A stretch of DNA of 64,000 nt, from contig DANJ01000014.1 of NCBI GenBank assembly GCA_002497285.1, positions 45,381-109,380 of the forward strand. Reading direction: 5' to 3'. Within the stretch, counting starts at the first letter, position 1. Each line of letters opens with the position of its first letter. This document shows, piece by piece, positions 1 through 10,021 of the stretch. The notes below the pieces were generated by a model, which saw only the letters and a list, made by a program, of their open reading frames with translations, was not told the DNA's origin and did not search any database. Both the position numbers and the translations under genes were made by a program. This DNA comes from Candidatus Pacearchaeota archaeon UBA92. Its GTDB lineage: Archaea > Nanobdellota > Nanobdellia > Pacearchaeales > GW2011-AR1.

Positions 1-616
1 TGATATATGCCGTTGTATCAAACGAATCTCCCAAATAAGGATACCATAATTCTTTATGAATTTCTTTTCCATTAGCATATATATCAAATTGAACCTTACA
101 AAATTCGCAATAATTATTGGTTACACTCTGTGGGACATCCAAATAACAATTATTTTCCGAATCTAAATAAACATCAGACCAAACTTTATCTGTATAAATT
201 TGACAGCTAGTGTTAAGAAGAATATCTGTTTCTAAATTAAATCCAGAAGGCTCGTTTTGATATAGTGTGTTTTTTTGAAGTGTTGCTTTTTTTGGAGGAA
301 GACCACAAAAAGTATAGGTAACTGCTAGGTTGTTAATATCTTTATCACCTACATTTTTGATACTAAATGGGATAATTGTTGCATTGTCTTTTACAATTGG
401 GCTAAAAGAGGGATCAACACTCACATCGATTGTTCCAAACCAAACTGGAAAAATATTAAATTTTTGTATAATCTTGCTTTCATGTAAGAAAGCCCCTCCA
501 AAAAACGAGATATAAAATAATAAAATGACTAATAAAATATAAATTAATGGTCTCTTTTTCAACTTAGTTTTAGTGCTTTCAATTTTCCTCTCAATTGTTT
601 CTATATCGGCAACCAT
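1..616 (-). CDS. Membrane-anchored extracytoplasmic protein, partial (C-terminus beyond window)
   Basis: An open frame runs from ATG at 616 through the left edge of the window (205 codons visible, no stop). The N-terminus (MVADIETIERK...) is short and charged and is followed by one hydrophobic segment at about residues 24-42. The remainder looks like a beta-rich extracytoplasmic domain with several cysteines (TFCGL, NTSCQ, NNYCY, CEFC) that could form disulfides or bind metal. The topology is a small cytoplasmic tail, one TM helix and an outside domain. I do not recognise the family. It is transcribed divergently from the restriction operon, with 93 nt between them, so the two may share a control region. 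The reading frame is clear; the function is unknown. Confidence 0.75.
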   Translation of the reverse strand, partial: MVADIETIERKIESTKTKLKKRPLIYILLVILLFYISFFGGAFLHESKIIQKFNIFPVWFGTIDVSVDPSFSPIVKDNATIIPFSIKNVGDKDINNLAVTYTFCGLPPKKATLQKNTLYQNEPSGFNLETDILLNTSCQIYTDKVWSDVYLDSENNCYLDVPQSVTNNYCEFCKVQFDIYANGKEIHKELWYPYLGDSFDTTAYI

Positions 617-673
617 CTTATAGCTTATTAACCGCACTTTTTAGAGTTATCTTTTAGGGAGGGGATACGGATT

Positions 674-698
674 AGATATCTTTTTAAAAAGCATATCT
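674..698 (+). promoter_or_regulatory. Palindromic TATA/operator of the restriction operon
   Basis: AGATATC (674-680), TTTTTAAAAA (681-690) and GCATATCT (691-698) form an imperfect 25-bp palindrome centred on an A/T block that also serves as a TATA-like box. The box lies about 20-29 nt before the ATG at 710, the usual archaeal spacing for leaderless transcription. A dyad over the TATA box would let a dimeric repressor block promoter recognition. The dyad is visible; the regulatory role is inferred. Confidence 0.5.
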
Positions 699-709
699 CT
701 AGGATAAAT

Positions 710-2227
710 ATGGGAACTGGCAACTCAGGAGAACGTCAAAAAATTCTAACTAAATCGAAGTATCTCAATGGGTTGCAGTGTTTAAAGTATCTATGGATTG
801 CAGTTAATGATCCTAAAAGAATACCTGCACCAGATGAGCAAGACGAGTTTAGATTTGATGAGGGGCATATTGTTGGGGAATATTCAAAAAAGCTTTTTCC
901 TGATGGCATTGATTTGCCTAGCTCACCTGCTGATTTTAGTAAGAACTTAGAAGAAACCCAGAAGTCGCTGGCTATTAGAAAGCCATTATTTGAAGCAGGA
1001 TTCTTAAAAGAAAGAGTTTATTCTAGGGCAGATATTCTTGACCCAGTTAAAGGCTCTAAAGACATGTGGGATATTATAGAAGTTAAGAGTTCAACAGAAG
1101 TCAAAGATGTTCATATTCAAGATGTAGCCTTTCAAAAGTTTTGTTACGAAAAAGCAGGATTAAAAATAAATAAATGTTTTCTTATGCATATTAATAAAGA
1201 ATATGCTAAGAAGGGAAATATTAAGGTAGACCAGTTATTTGTTAAAGAAGATATAAGCGAGAAAATTGAAGAAGAGATATCTAACATTCCTGATCGATTA
1301 GGTCAAATGTTTAAAGTAATGGATTGTAGTGAAGAACCTAAAAGTAAGATAGGGGAGTTTTGTAAAGACCCTTATGACTGTCCAATAAAAAGTGAATGTT
1401 GGGGTTTTCTTCCAGAGAATAGCGTGTTTAATCTTTATAGGGGTGGAAAGAGATCACTTGATTTATTTGAAAAAGGGATTTTGGCAATAAGAGACATTCC
1501 AGAAGATTACGAGTTGGGAGATAAACAAAAAATCCAGCATTTTTGTGCTAAAACCGATAAACCTCATATAAACAAGGAAGCAATAAAATCTTTCATAAAG
1601 AGATTAAAATATCCCTTATATTTCCTAGATTTTGAAACCTATCAAACGGTAATCCCCTTGTATGATGGATTGAAACCCTATCAGCAGATACCCTTTCAGT
1701 TTTCTTTACATATAGTTGATAAAAAAGGAAATAAAAAGCATTACTCATTTGTTGCTGAAGGAAATACAGATCCACGACCTGAGTTTTTTAAACAACTAAA
1801 AAAGAAGTTAGCAAAAAAAGGGAGTATAATTGTTTACAACCAGAGTTTTGAGCAAGGAAGACTAAAAGAATTAGCAGAGCTATTCCCAAAAGAAAAGAAA
1901 ACTGTAGAAGAATACATAAAAAGAATGGCTGACTTGTTAGTTCCATTTAGAAATTTCGATTATTATGATTGTAAACAACAAGGGAGTGCAAGTATAAAAC
2001 ATGTTCTTCCAGCATTAACAAAAGTTACATATAACGGAATGGATATCGCAAACGGCGGTCAAGCATCATTAAGGTATTTGTTTATTACTCACGGATCCAA
2101 TGATGGAAAGAAAGCAACAAAAGAAGAGATAAAAAAAGTAAGAGAAGATTTAGAAAAATATTGTTGTCTTGATACTGAAGCTATGATAATGGTTATGAAT
2201 AAATTAAAAGAAGTTACAAAAAAATGA
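710..2227 (+). CDS. DUF2779-type protein: PD-(D/E)XK-like plus DEDD-like nuclease domains
   Basis: This 505-aa protein is the first gene of the operon. The N-terminal half resembles RecB/Cas4-like nucleases, with ADILDP followed by IIEVKSS near residues 105-130 as candidate D and ExK residues, then a cysteine cluster (CKDPYDCPIKSEC, about residues 219-231). The C-terminal half matches the DUF2779 / RNase H-like style: DFE at 307-309, VYNQSFE near 380, and YCCLD at 484-488, the YxxxD form of DEDD exonucleases. The gene overlaps the SNF2 helicase start by 4 nt (ATGA), so translation is probably coupled. Likely role: nucleic-acid processing within the restriction/defence operon. The family call is from memory of motifs; activity is inferred. 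Confidence 0.7.
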   Translation: MGTGNSGERQKILTKSKYLNGLQCLKYLWIAVNDPKRIPAPDEQDEFRFDEGHIVGEYSKKLFPDGIDLPSSPADFSKNLEETQKSLAIRKPLFEAGFLKERVYSRADILDPVKGSKDMWDIIEVKSSTEVKDVHIQDVAFQKFCYEKAGLKINKCFLMHINKEYAKKGNIKVDQLFVKEDISEKIEEEISNIPDRLGQMFKVMDCSEEPKSKIGEFCKDPYDCPIKSECWGFLPENSVFNLYRGGKRSLDLFEKGILAIRDIPEDYELGDKQKIQHFCAKTDKPHINKEAIKSFIKRLKYPLYFLDFETYQTVIPLYDGLKPYQQIPFQFSLHIVDKKGNKKHYSFVAEGNTDPRPEFFKQLKKKLAKKGSIIVYNQSFEQGRLKELAELFPKEKKTVEEYIKRMADLLVPFRNFDYYDCKQQGSASIKHVLPALTKVTYNGMDIANGGQASLRYLFITHGSNDGKKATKEEIKKVREDLEKYCCLDTEAMIMVMNKLKEVTKK

Positions 2228-5139
2228 AATCTCAAAAGCATTCAAAACTAATTCTGAAAGAAAAAAATACCCATTCAAATCTAACGGATTACCATGCAAA
2301 ATATTATGCAAATGAATTAACAAAAAGAAATCCTTCAGATAGTATAGAAAAATTAACTACTTCGCTTGCTGATGCCCAAGTTGATTTAAATCCTCATCAA
2401 ATTGATGCTGCACTTTTTGCATTCAAATCGCCTCTTTCTAAAGGAGTTATATTAGCGGATGAGGTTGGTTTAGGAAAAACAATCGAAGCAGGAATAGTAT
2501 TATCTCAAAAATGGGCAGAGAGCAAAAGAAAAATATTAATTATAGTCCCTTCAAATTTAAGAAAGCAATGGAATCAAGAATTATTAGAGAAGTTTTTCTT
2601 AGAATCTCTAATTTTAGAAACAAAATCTTTTAATGAGATAAATGAGAAAATTAAAATCGGAAATCCATTTGAGCAGAACAAGATAGTTATTTGCTCTTAT
2701 CATTTTGCAAGAATTAAAGAGGAATTTATCAAATCGATTAATTGGGATTTGATTATTATTGATGAAGCCCATAGATTAAGGAATGTTTATAAAAAAGGAA
2801 ATAAGATTGCCAAGTCAATCAAAGAGTCAACAAAACATGCTCCAAAAATCCTACTTACTGCCACACCTTTACAAAATTCTTTATTAGAACTATATGGATT
2901 AGTGGGATTTATTGATGATCATATCTTTGGAGATTTAGAAAGTTTTAAAGAACAATTTGTATGGGGGACTGAAGGGAATGGAGTTAATTTTGATGATTTG
3001 AAAAAAAGATTGAGCCCAATCTGTCAGAGGACATTGAGAAAACAAGTTTTAGAATACATAAAATATACCAATAGACTCGCACTTACTCAAGATTTTATTC
3101 CAAATAAAGAGGAGCAAGAACTTTATAAAAAAGTATCAGATTACTTACAAAAAGAAGACCTTTTTGCATTACCTTCTGGTCAAAGACATTTAATGACTCT
3201 GATAATGAGAAAATTACTGGCATCTTCGACCTTTGCAATTGCGGGAACATTAAGATCTCTTACAAAAAGATTAAAAAAAGTTGTTGAAGCTGGTTCCTTT
3301 GAAGAAGTGGGTAGTTTGTTTAGGGGAGAATATGAGGGGCTAGACGAATTAAGTGAAGAATGGAATGATGAGGACGAACCAGAGAAAAAACAATTAACTC
3401 TTTCTGAAAAAGAACAACTTAAAAGAGAAATAAAAGAGCTGGAAGATTTTAGTAATCTTGCTGAATCCATAAAATCAAATGCAAAAGGAGAAGTTATGCA
3501 GACGGCACTTGCAGAAGGTTTTTCAAAATTAAAAGAACTTAAAGCTCCAGAAAAAGCATTGATATTTACTGAATTTAGAAGAACCCAAGAATATCTTTAT
3601 GAAATACTTTCAAAAACGGAGTATAAAGATAAAATAGTTCTATTTAATGGAACAAACAATGATGAGCTCTCGCAAAGGATATATCGAGAATGGTTAGATA
3701 AAAACCGAGGCACAGATAAATTTACAGGCTCTAAATCTGCTGATCTAAGATCTGCACTAGTTGAATATTTTAGAGATGAAGCTAAAATAATGATCGCTAC
3801 CGAAGCTGCAGCAGAAGGCATCAATCTACAGTTCTGTTCATTAGTTGTTAATTACGATCTGCCTTGGAATCCTCAAAGAATAGAACAAAGAATAGGAAGA
3901 TGTCATAGATATGGGCAGAATCATGATGTCGTCGTTATCAACTTTTTGAATAAAAAAAATGAAGCAGACCAGAGAATTTTCCAATTACTTTCTGAGAAGT
4001 TTAAATTATTTGATGGAGTTTTTGGTGCAAGCGATGAAGTTTTAGGAGCAATTGAATCGGGAGTAGATTTTGAAAAAAGAATAAGTCAGATTTATCAAGA
4101 ATGTAGAGGTGCAGAAGAAATAAATAAATCATTTGATAATTTGCAGAAAGAATTAGAGTCACAGATTGAGGAAGGAATGAAAGTTACTCGTAAAAAGCTT
4201 TTAGAAAATTTTGATGAGGCTGTTCACGAAAGGTTAAAAATAAGTTTAGACCAAAGCAAACAATATCTCAATAGATTTGAACAGTGGTTATGGAGTCTTA
4301 CTAAATATGGTCTTAATGACTCTGCAACATTCAATGACTCTGATTTTTCATTTGATTTGAAAAAATCTCCCTTTAGTGAAATAAACATTTCAACTGGGAG
4401 ATATAAGCTAGGTAGAAAAGTTGAAGATGCCCACATTTATCGTATAGGACATCCGATCGCCCAGAGATTATTAGAGAGATTTAAATCTAAAAATCTTCAA
4501 GATAGGGAATTAGTTTTTGACTTTTCAAACTATGGAAAGAAGATTAGTGTTTTGAATAACCTGCAGAAGAAGAAAGGAGAATTAATATTATGGAAATTAA
4601 TTGTAGACTCATTTGAAAGCGAAGACTATCTTATATTTACCGCTTTAACAGATAAAAAGGAAATTTTGGAAGAAGAGCAATGTAAGAGATTATTTAGTTT
4701 GCCTGCAAATATGGGTGATGTTTCCAAGAGCTTAGAAATGGAATCAAATTTAAGATCTGAATTTGAAAAGAAAAAGGTTAAGCTCATATCTGAAATTGCA
4801 GGAAAAAACAGTGTCTTCTTCGATGAGGAAATGGAGAAGTTAGATAAATGGGCGGAGGACAGGAAAAGAACATTAAAAAATAGCTTAAAAGAGCTTGATG
4901 AAAAGATACAAATCCTAAAAAAAGATATTAGAGTAACCACTAATCTTCAAGATAAACTTAAAAAGCAGAAAGAAATTAGGAGTTTAGATAAAAAGAGGGA
5001 TGAATCTTGGAAAGAATATGACCAAGAAGCCCAAAGGATAAACGTTAAAAAGGACGGATTGATTGATAATATTGAAGCGAGAATGGAGCAAAAGATAAAG
5101 GTCGAAAAGCTCTTCTCGATCAAATGGAGTGTTAAATAA
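2224..5139 (+). CDS. SNF2-family DNA helicase/translocase
   Basis: This 971-aa protein has a Walker A motif (DEVGLGKT, 79-86), a DEAH box at 180-183 (IIIDEAHRLRN), TATPLQNS as motif III, and a helicase C domain around 525-565 (EAAAEGINLQ, NYDLPWNP, RIGRCHRYGQ). These are typical of RapA/SNF2 superfamily 2 translocases. The last ~150 residues are highly charged and probably coiled coil. It starts inside the end of the DUF2779 gene and is followed after 2 nt by the methyltransferase. SNF2 helicases are known partners of methylases in DISARM class 1 (DrmD) and other defence loci, but DISARM's drmA/drmB are absent here. Likely an ATP-driven remodelling or translocation component of the operon. 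Confidence 0.9.
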   Translation: MKSQKHSKLILKEKNTHSNLTDYHAKYYANELTKRNPSDSIEKLTTSLADAQVDLNPHQIDAALFAFKSPLSKGVILADEVGLGKTIEAGIVLSQKWAESKRKILIIVPSNLRKQWNQELLEKFFLESLILETKSFNEINEKIKIGNPFEQNKIVICSYHFARIKEEFIKSINWDLIIIDEAHRLRNVYKKGNKIAKSIKESTKHAPKILLTATPLQNSLLELYGLVGFIDDHIFGDLESFKEQFVWGTEGNGVNFDDLKKRLSPICQRTLRKQVLEYIKYTNRLALTQDFIPNKEEQELYKKVSDYLQKEDLFALPSGQRHLMTLIMRKLLASSTFAIAGTLRSLTKRLKKVVEAGSFEEVGSLFRGEYEGLDELSEEWNDEDEPEKKQLTLSEKEQLKREIKELEDFSNLAESIKSNAKGEVMQTALAEGFSKLKELKAPEKALIFTEFRRTQEYLYEILSKTEYKDKIVLFNGTNNDELSQRIYREWLDKNRGTDKFTGSKSADLRSALVEYFRDEAKIMIATEAAAEGINLQFCSLVVNYDLPWNPQRIEQRIGRCHRYGQNHDVVVINFLNKKNEADQRIFQLLSEKFKLFDGVFGASDEVLGAIESGVDFEKRISQIYQECRGAEEINKSFDNLQKELESQIEEGMKVTRKKLLENFDEAVHERLKISLDQSKQYLNRFEQWLWSLTKYGLNDSATFNDSDFSFDLKKSPFSEINISTGRYKLGRKVEDAHIYRIGHPIAQRLLERFKSKNLQDRELVFDFSNYGKKISVLNNLQKKKGELILWKLIVDSFESEDYLIFTALTDKKEILEEEQCKRLFSLPANMGDVSKSLEMESNLRSEFEKKKVKLISEIAGKNSVFFDEEMEKLDKWAEDRKRTLKNSLKELDEKIQILKKDIRVTTNLQDKLKKQKEIRSLDKKRDESWKEYDQEAQRINVKKDGLIDNIEARMEQKIKVEKLFSIKWSVK

Positions 5140-5141
5140 AA

Positions 5142-7085
5142 ATGGCAAAGAAGGAAACTAAAATTGAAAGAGTTGATTTGAAATCTAGGGATATTGTTGC
5201 TAATCAGAAAGAAAAGCTTAGACAATTGTTCCCAGAAATATTCTCTGAAGATAAAGTTAATTTTGAAAAACTAAAAAAGACATTAGGTGAAAATGTTGAT
5301 GAATCTCAGGAAAGATATGAAATGACTTGGGCAGGAAAGACTAACTGTTTTAAAATTATACAAGAATCTTCATTAGGAACATTAAAACCTATTGAAAAGG
5401 AGTCGATTAATTGGGGCGAAACACAGAATTTGTTTATTGAAGGAGATAATTTAGAAGTTCTTAAACTTCTTCAAAAATCCTATAATGAAAAGATAAAAAT
5501 GATTTACATTGATCCTCCTTATAATACGGGTCATGATTTTGTGTATAAAGATAAATTCGGACAACAATTAGATGATTATCTAAAACTAACTGGACAAGTA
5601 GATGAAGAGGGTAAAGCCTTATCTACAAATACTGATGCAGATGGAAGGTATCATAGTAATTGGATGAATATGATGTATCCGAGATTATTTCTTGCAAGAA
5701 ATCTTTTAAAAGAAGAAGGCGTGATTTTCATTTCTATTGATGATAATGAGGTAGATAATTTAAAGAAGGTTTGTAACGAAATATTTGGAGAGGAAAATCT
5801 TGTTGCTCAATTAGTTTGGAAGAAGAAAGCGGGAGGAGGAAACGATACTAAATATTTTGCTATTGATCATGAGTATATTTTATGTTATGCAAAGAATATA
5901 ATCTCTATGGGAAGATTATGGATAGGATTAACTGAAGAACAAAGAAGTAAATATGTTCTAAAAGATGAATTTTTTGATGAAAGAGGACCATACCAATTAA
6001 AAAATCTTTATCAAGGATCTATTGCAGAAGATCGTCCCAACTTAAAGTATCCAATAACTTGCCCTGATGGTTCTAAACTGCATAAGAAAAAGGATGGGGG
6101 ACTTTATAGATGGAGATGGGAAGAGTCTCGGTTTTTGGAAGGTGTAAAAGATAGTAAAATAGAATTTAAAAAAATAAATGGAGAATGGCAGGTTTTTACT
6201 AAGCAATATCTTTATGATGGAGAAGATGGAGATGAAAGAATGACTAAACCTAGATCAATTTTATTGAAGGAAGGAATGACTCGAGATGGTAAAGAAGAAT
6301 TAAAATCTTTGTTTGATAAACCTCCTTTTGATTTTCCAAAACCTACAAAATTGATAAAGCATCTCATGAGTATAATGACTAATTCAGATTCAGATGAAAT
6401 AATCTTAGACTTTTTTGCTGGTTCTGGAACAACTGCTCATGCAGTTTTAGAGTTAAATAAGGAGGAGAACGGGAGGAGAAAGTTTATTCTTGTTCAATTA
6501 CCCGAGCCAACCAACGAGGACTCAGAAGCCTTCAAGACAGGATATAAACATATAGCCCATATCTCTCAAGAAAGAATAAAGAGAGTAATTAAGAGAATTA
6601 AAGAAGAACAAAAAGAAGCTGGAAAGCAAAAGAAAATTGGAGAAGAAAATAAAACAAATAACCTCGATTTAGGATTTAAGGTATTCCAATTAGATAAATC
6701 CAACTTTAAGATTTGGGATGCACAAACAAGAGATATTCAGACTGCCTTGAATGAACATATAAATCCGATAAGAAAAGAAAGTTCGCAAGAAGATGTCCTT
6801 TATGAACTGATACTAAAATCAGGATTATCTTTAACAACAGATATTAAAGAGATAAAAGTTGGCAATAAAAAATTGTTTTCTATTGAGGATGGAATGCTCC
6901 TAATTTGTTTAGAGAAAGAGCTAACTTCTGAATTAATAAAGAAAATTGCAGAAATGAAACCTGCGAGATTTTACTGTTTAGATGATGGATTTAAAGGAAA
7001 TGATCAACTAAAAGCCAACGCTGTTGAAATCTTTAAGAATGTTGAAACTGTTGATGGAGAAAAAATTGTCTTCAGAACAGTTTAA
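5142..7085 (+). CDS. mod: Type III-like site-specific DNA methyltransferase (Mod)
   Basis: This 647-aa protein has the N6-adenine methyltransferase motifs in beta-class order: catalytic DPPYNTG at 124-130, then the SAM-binding motif DFFAGSGTTAHAV at about 423. The central ~290 residues between them would hold target recognition. Motif order and length fit type III Mod subunits, which methylate adenine on one strand of an asymmetric site using S-adenosylmethionine. The C-terminal ~150 residues are an additional charged domain. The gene sits 2 nt after the SNF2 gene and 11 nt before res, so it should be co-expressed with the restriction subunit it protects against. The methylation site cannot be read from sequence. 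Confidence 0.92.
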   Translation: MAKKETKIERVDLKSRDIVANQKEKLRQLFPEIFSEDKVNFEKLKKTLGENVDESQERYEMTWAGKTNCFKIIQESSLGTLKPIEKESINWGETQNLFIEGDNLEVLKLLQKSYNEKIKMIYIDPPYNTGHDFVYKDKFGQQLDDYLKLTGQVDEEGKALSTNTDADGRYHSNWMNMMYPRLFLARNLLKEEGVIFISIDDNEVDNLKKVCNEIFGEENLVAQLVWKKKAGGGNDTKYFAIDHEYILCYAKNIISMGRLWIGLTEEQRSKYVLKDEFFDERGPYQLKNLYQGSIAEDRPNLKYPITCPDGSKLHKKKDGGLYRWRWEESRFLEGVKDSKIEFKKINGEWQVFTKQYLYDGEDGDERMTKPRSILLKEGMTRDGKEELKSLFDKPPFDFPKPTKLIKHLMSIMTNSDSDEIILDFFAGSGTTAHAVLELNKEENGRRKFILVQLPEPTNEDSEAFKTGYKHIAHISQERIKRVIKRIKEEQKEAGKQKKIGEENKTNNLDLGFKVFQLDKSNFKIWDAQTRDIQTALNEHINPIRKESSQEDVLYELILKSGLSLTTDIKEIKVGNKKLFSIEDGMLLICLEKELTSELIKKIAEMKPARFYCLDDGFKGNDQLKANAVEIFKNVETVDGEKIVFRTV

Positions 7086-7096
7086 GGAGAAAAAAT

Positions 7097-10021
7097 ATGG
7101 CTCTTAAACTAAAATTCGACAGCGATTTACGACACCAAAATGATGCAATTAGTTCTATAGTTGATTTATTTGATGGTCAGCCATTAAATCAAGGAGATTT
7201 TGAAGTCTATATGGCAAAGAAGAAGGGTGAGCTCCATAGTCATTTGGGATTGGGAAATAAAATTCTATTAGATGAAAAAGATATTTTAGAAAATTTGAAA
7301 AAGATACAAGAAAAAAATGAACTTCCACTTTCGGATAATTTAGATGGGCTTAATTTTTCTATTGAAATGGAAACAGGAACTGGAAAAACTTATGTTTATT
7401 TAAGAACGATATTTGAATTAAACAAAAAATATGGTTTCAAGAAGTTTATTGTTGTAGTTCCAAGTGTTGCGATTAGGGAGGGAGTTAAGAAAAATATTGA
7501 AATTACAGAAGAACACTTCAAAAAGTTATATAATAATGTTCCATTCAAATGTCAGGTCTATGATTCTAAAAAAATAAATCAAGTTGGGGAGTTTGCAAGA
7601 AGTAATAACATTCAGGTTCTAATTATCAATATTGATGCATTTAGGAAGACATTAGAAGATAAAGATGAACTCTCAAAGGCAAATGTTATTCATAGAGAAC
7701 AAGATAAACTCGGTGGTAGAAAACCAATTGAGTTCATTCAAGCAACAAAACCGATCGTAATTATAGATGAACCTCAAAGCGTAGACAATACAGATCTAGC
7801 TAAAAAAGCAATTTCTTTATTAAACCCTTCCTGCATATTAAGGTATTCTGCTACGCATAGAGAACAATATAATTTAGTTTACAAATTAGATCCTATAAAA
7901 GCGTATGATTTGAAATTAGTTAAAAAAATAGAGGTGGCTTCTTTAACCGAAGACTTATCTGCAAATGAACCATACATCAAGTTAGAAAAAATGGATAATT
8001 CAAAGGGTCTCAGAACAAAAATATCTATTCTACAAAAAGGCTCTTCGGGAACAAATAAGAAAAGCTTGTTTGCAAAACAAGGCGAAGATTTGTATGATCT
8101 CTCTGGTGAGTTGGAAATTTACAGAGGATATATTATATCTGACATAGATGCTACCCCTAAAAATGAATTATTGACTTTCAGCAATGGCAAGTTTTTAACA
8201 TTGGGTCAAGAAATGGGTGGAATAAAAGAAGAATTGATAAAACAACAAATTAAAGAGACTATTAAAGAACATCTTAAAAAAGAAGCTAAATTTAAGAAAC
8301 TCGGTATAAAGGTTCTTTCTCTATTCTTTATTGATAGAGTTAATAATTATAGATATTATGATGAAAAGAATAAGGCACAAAAAGGAAAATATGCTCAATG
8401 GTTTGAAGAGTCATTTAAAGAGTTATTAAAAGAATCTTACTTTAAGTTTATTATAGATCAAGTTTATCCAGGATTTTCAGAAGAGTCCATTGAAAGGCTA
8501 CATAACGGATATTTTGCACAAGATAAAAGTGGAAATTGGAAAGATACAAATGGACAAACTCAAGCTGATGACGATATCTATGGGCTTATTATGAGAAACA
8601 AAGAGCAATTATTGTCTATGGACGAACCATTGAGATTTATATTTAGCCACTCTGCTTTAAGAGAGGGTTGGGATAATCCTAATGTTTTTCAAATATGCAC
8701 ATTAAATGAGACTAAATCTACTATGAAAAAAAGACAAGAAATTGGACGAGGGTTAAGACTCCCCGTAAATCAAAAAGGAGAAAGAATTTATGATGATGAA
8801 ATCAACAGATTAACTGTCTTTGCTAATGAAAGCTATGAAGATTTTGTTAAGAAGTTACAAGAAGATTTTGAAGAAGACGGTATGAAATTTGGTATTGTTG
8901 ACGAGATTATATTTAGAAAAGTAAGGGAACTTATTGCTGGAGAGAAATTTATTCCTTCGGAAAAAGCCAAAGAGATTTTTATCGAATTAAAAGATAAAGG
9001 ATACATAAACAAAGATGGAAAGATTGAAGAGAAATTTGCCCCTGAAAAAGAAGGATTCAAATTGGAGCTTAAAGAGTCATTAGTCAAATATTCTCCGCAG
9101 ATAACTGATTTATTGAAGAAACAATTATTAACTAGTAGAGTTAAGAGAAAAAGAGATAGACAACCTGTAAAACTAAAGAAAGAAGTTATAGCTAGTCCAG
9201 AATTTAAAGCTCTTTGGCAAAAAATAAATAAGAAAACATTCTATTCAGTAGAATTTTCTACTAAAAAGCTTATAGACAATTGTTCAATCCTAATAAGACA
9301 AATTGATAAAATAAGACCATTGAAAATTGATTTTAAGAAAGCTGAAGTTGAATTAGAAAAGGAAGGACTAGACACAACCCTTTTAAGAACTCAAGAAATT
9401 GAAGTTATGAAAGAGAACTCTCTTCCAGATATCTTATCTTATCTACAGAGAGAAACACATTTAACTAGAGACACGATAGCAGAAATTCTAATAAAATCAA
9501 ATAGGATTGAAGAGTTTAAAATAAATCCTCAAAGATTCATGGATGCTATAATTGAAGTTGTCAAAAAAGAATTATTGAGCTTATTGCTATCGGGAATAAA
9601 ATATGAAAGAATAGGCAATGAAGTTTATGAGATTCAAATATTTCAAGAAAAAGAAATTGAAGAATATTTAGATAAAATGATAGAAGTCAATAATAGCGTT
9701 TATGATTATGTTGTTTATGATTCCGAAGTAGAGAAGAAGTTTGCTAAAGAACTTGACAAAAGAGAAGATGTAGAATTATTCATGAAACTTCCTCCAAAGT
9801 TCATTGTAAATACACCATTAGGATCTTATAATCCAGATTGGGCTGTTGTAAAAAAGGATGAAAAGGGAGCTAAAAAATTATATCTTGTAAGAGAAACAAA
9901 AGGTTCGCTTTCTGAAGAAGACCTTAGAGGTAGAGAAGCATATAAGATAGAATGTGGAAGAAGACATTTTAAGGCAATTGACGTTGACTTTGATGTTGTG
10001 ACTAGTGCCAGCGAGGTTTAA
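7097..10021 (+). CDS. res: Type III-like restriction endonuclease subunit (Res)
   Basis: This 974-aa protein is a superfamily 2 helicase with Walker A METGTGKT at 91-98, a DEPQ variant of the DEAD box at 224-227, SATHR as motif III, and RQEIGRGLRLP as motif VI. The C-terminus has a PD-(D/E)XK endonuclease signature: NPDWAVV near 912 and VRETKG near 932, with D and ExK as expected active-site residues. Length and layout match type III Res, which translocates or slides on DNA and cuts away from the site in complex with Mod. A good Shine-Dalgarno-like AAGGAG precedes the ATG. The next gene begins immediately after the stop codon. All key motifs look intact. Confidence 0.93.
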   Translation: MALKLKFDSDLRHQNDAISSIVDLFDGQPLNQGDFEVYMAKKKGELHSHLGLGNKILLDEKDILENLKKIQEKNELPLSDNLDGLNFSIEMETGTGKTYVYLRTIFELNKKYGFKKFIVVVPSVAIREGVKKNIEITEEHFKKLYNNVPFKCQVYDSKKINQVGEFARSNNIQVLIINIDAFRKTLEDKDELSKANVIHREQDKLGGRKPIEFIQATKPIVIIDEPQSVDNTDLAKKAISLLNPSCILRYSATHREQYNLVYKLDPIKAYDLKLVKKIEVASLTEDLSANEPYIKLEKMDNSKGLRTKISILQKGSSGTNKKSLFAKQGEDLYDLSGELEIYRGYIISDIDATPKNELLTFSNGKFLTLGQEMGGIKEELIKQQIKETIKEHLKKEAKFKKLGIKVLSLFFIDRVNNYRYYDEKNKAQKGKYAQWFEESFKELLKESYFKFIIDQVYPGFSEESIERLHNGYFAQDKSGNWKDTNGQTQADDDIYGLIMRNKEQLLSMDEPLRFIFSHSALREGWDNPNVFQICTLNETKSTMKKRQEIGRGLRLPVNQKGERIYDDEINRLTVFANESYEDFVKKLQEDFEEDGMKFGIVDEIIFRKVRELIAGEKFIPSEKAKEIFIELKDKGYINKDGKIEEKFAPEKEGFKLELKESLVKYSPQITDLLKKQLLTSRVKRKRDRQPVKLKKEVIASPEFKALWQKINKKTFYSVEFSTKKLIDNCSILIRQIDKIRPLKIDFKKAEVELEKEGLDTTLLRTQEIEVMKENSLPDILSYLQRETHLTRDTIAEILIKSNRIEEFKINPQRFMDAIIEVVKKELLSLLLSGIKYERIGNEVYEIQIFQEKEIEEYLDKMIEVNNSVYDYVVYDSEVEKKFAKELDKREDVELFMKLPPKFIVNTPLGSYNPDWAVVKKDEKGAKKLYLVRETKGSLSEEDLRGREAYKIECGRRHFKAIDVDFDVVTSASEV

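Noticed and set aside
330..515. Plus-strand 61-aa frame
   Set aside because: It is antisense to the clear membrane-protein frame that runs off the left edge.
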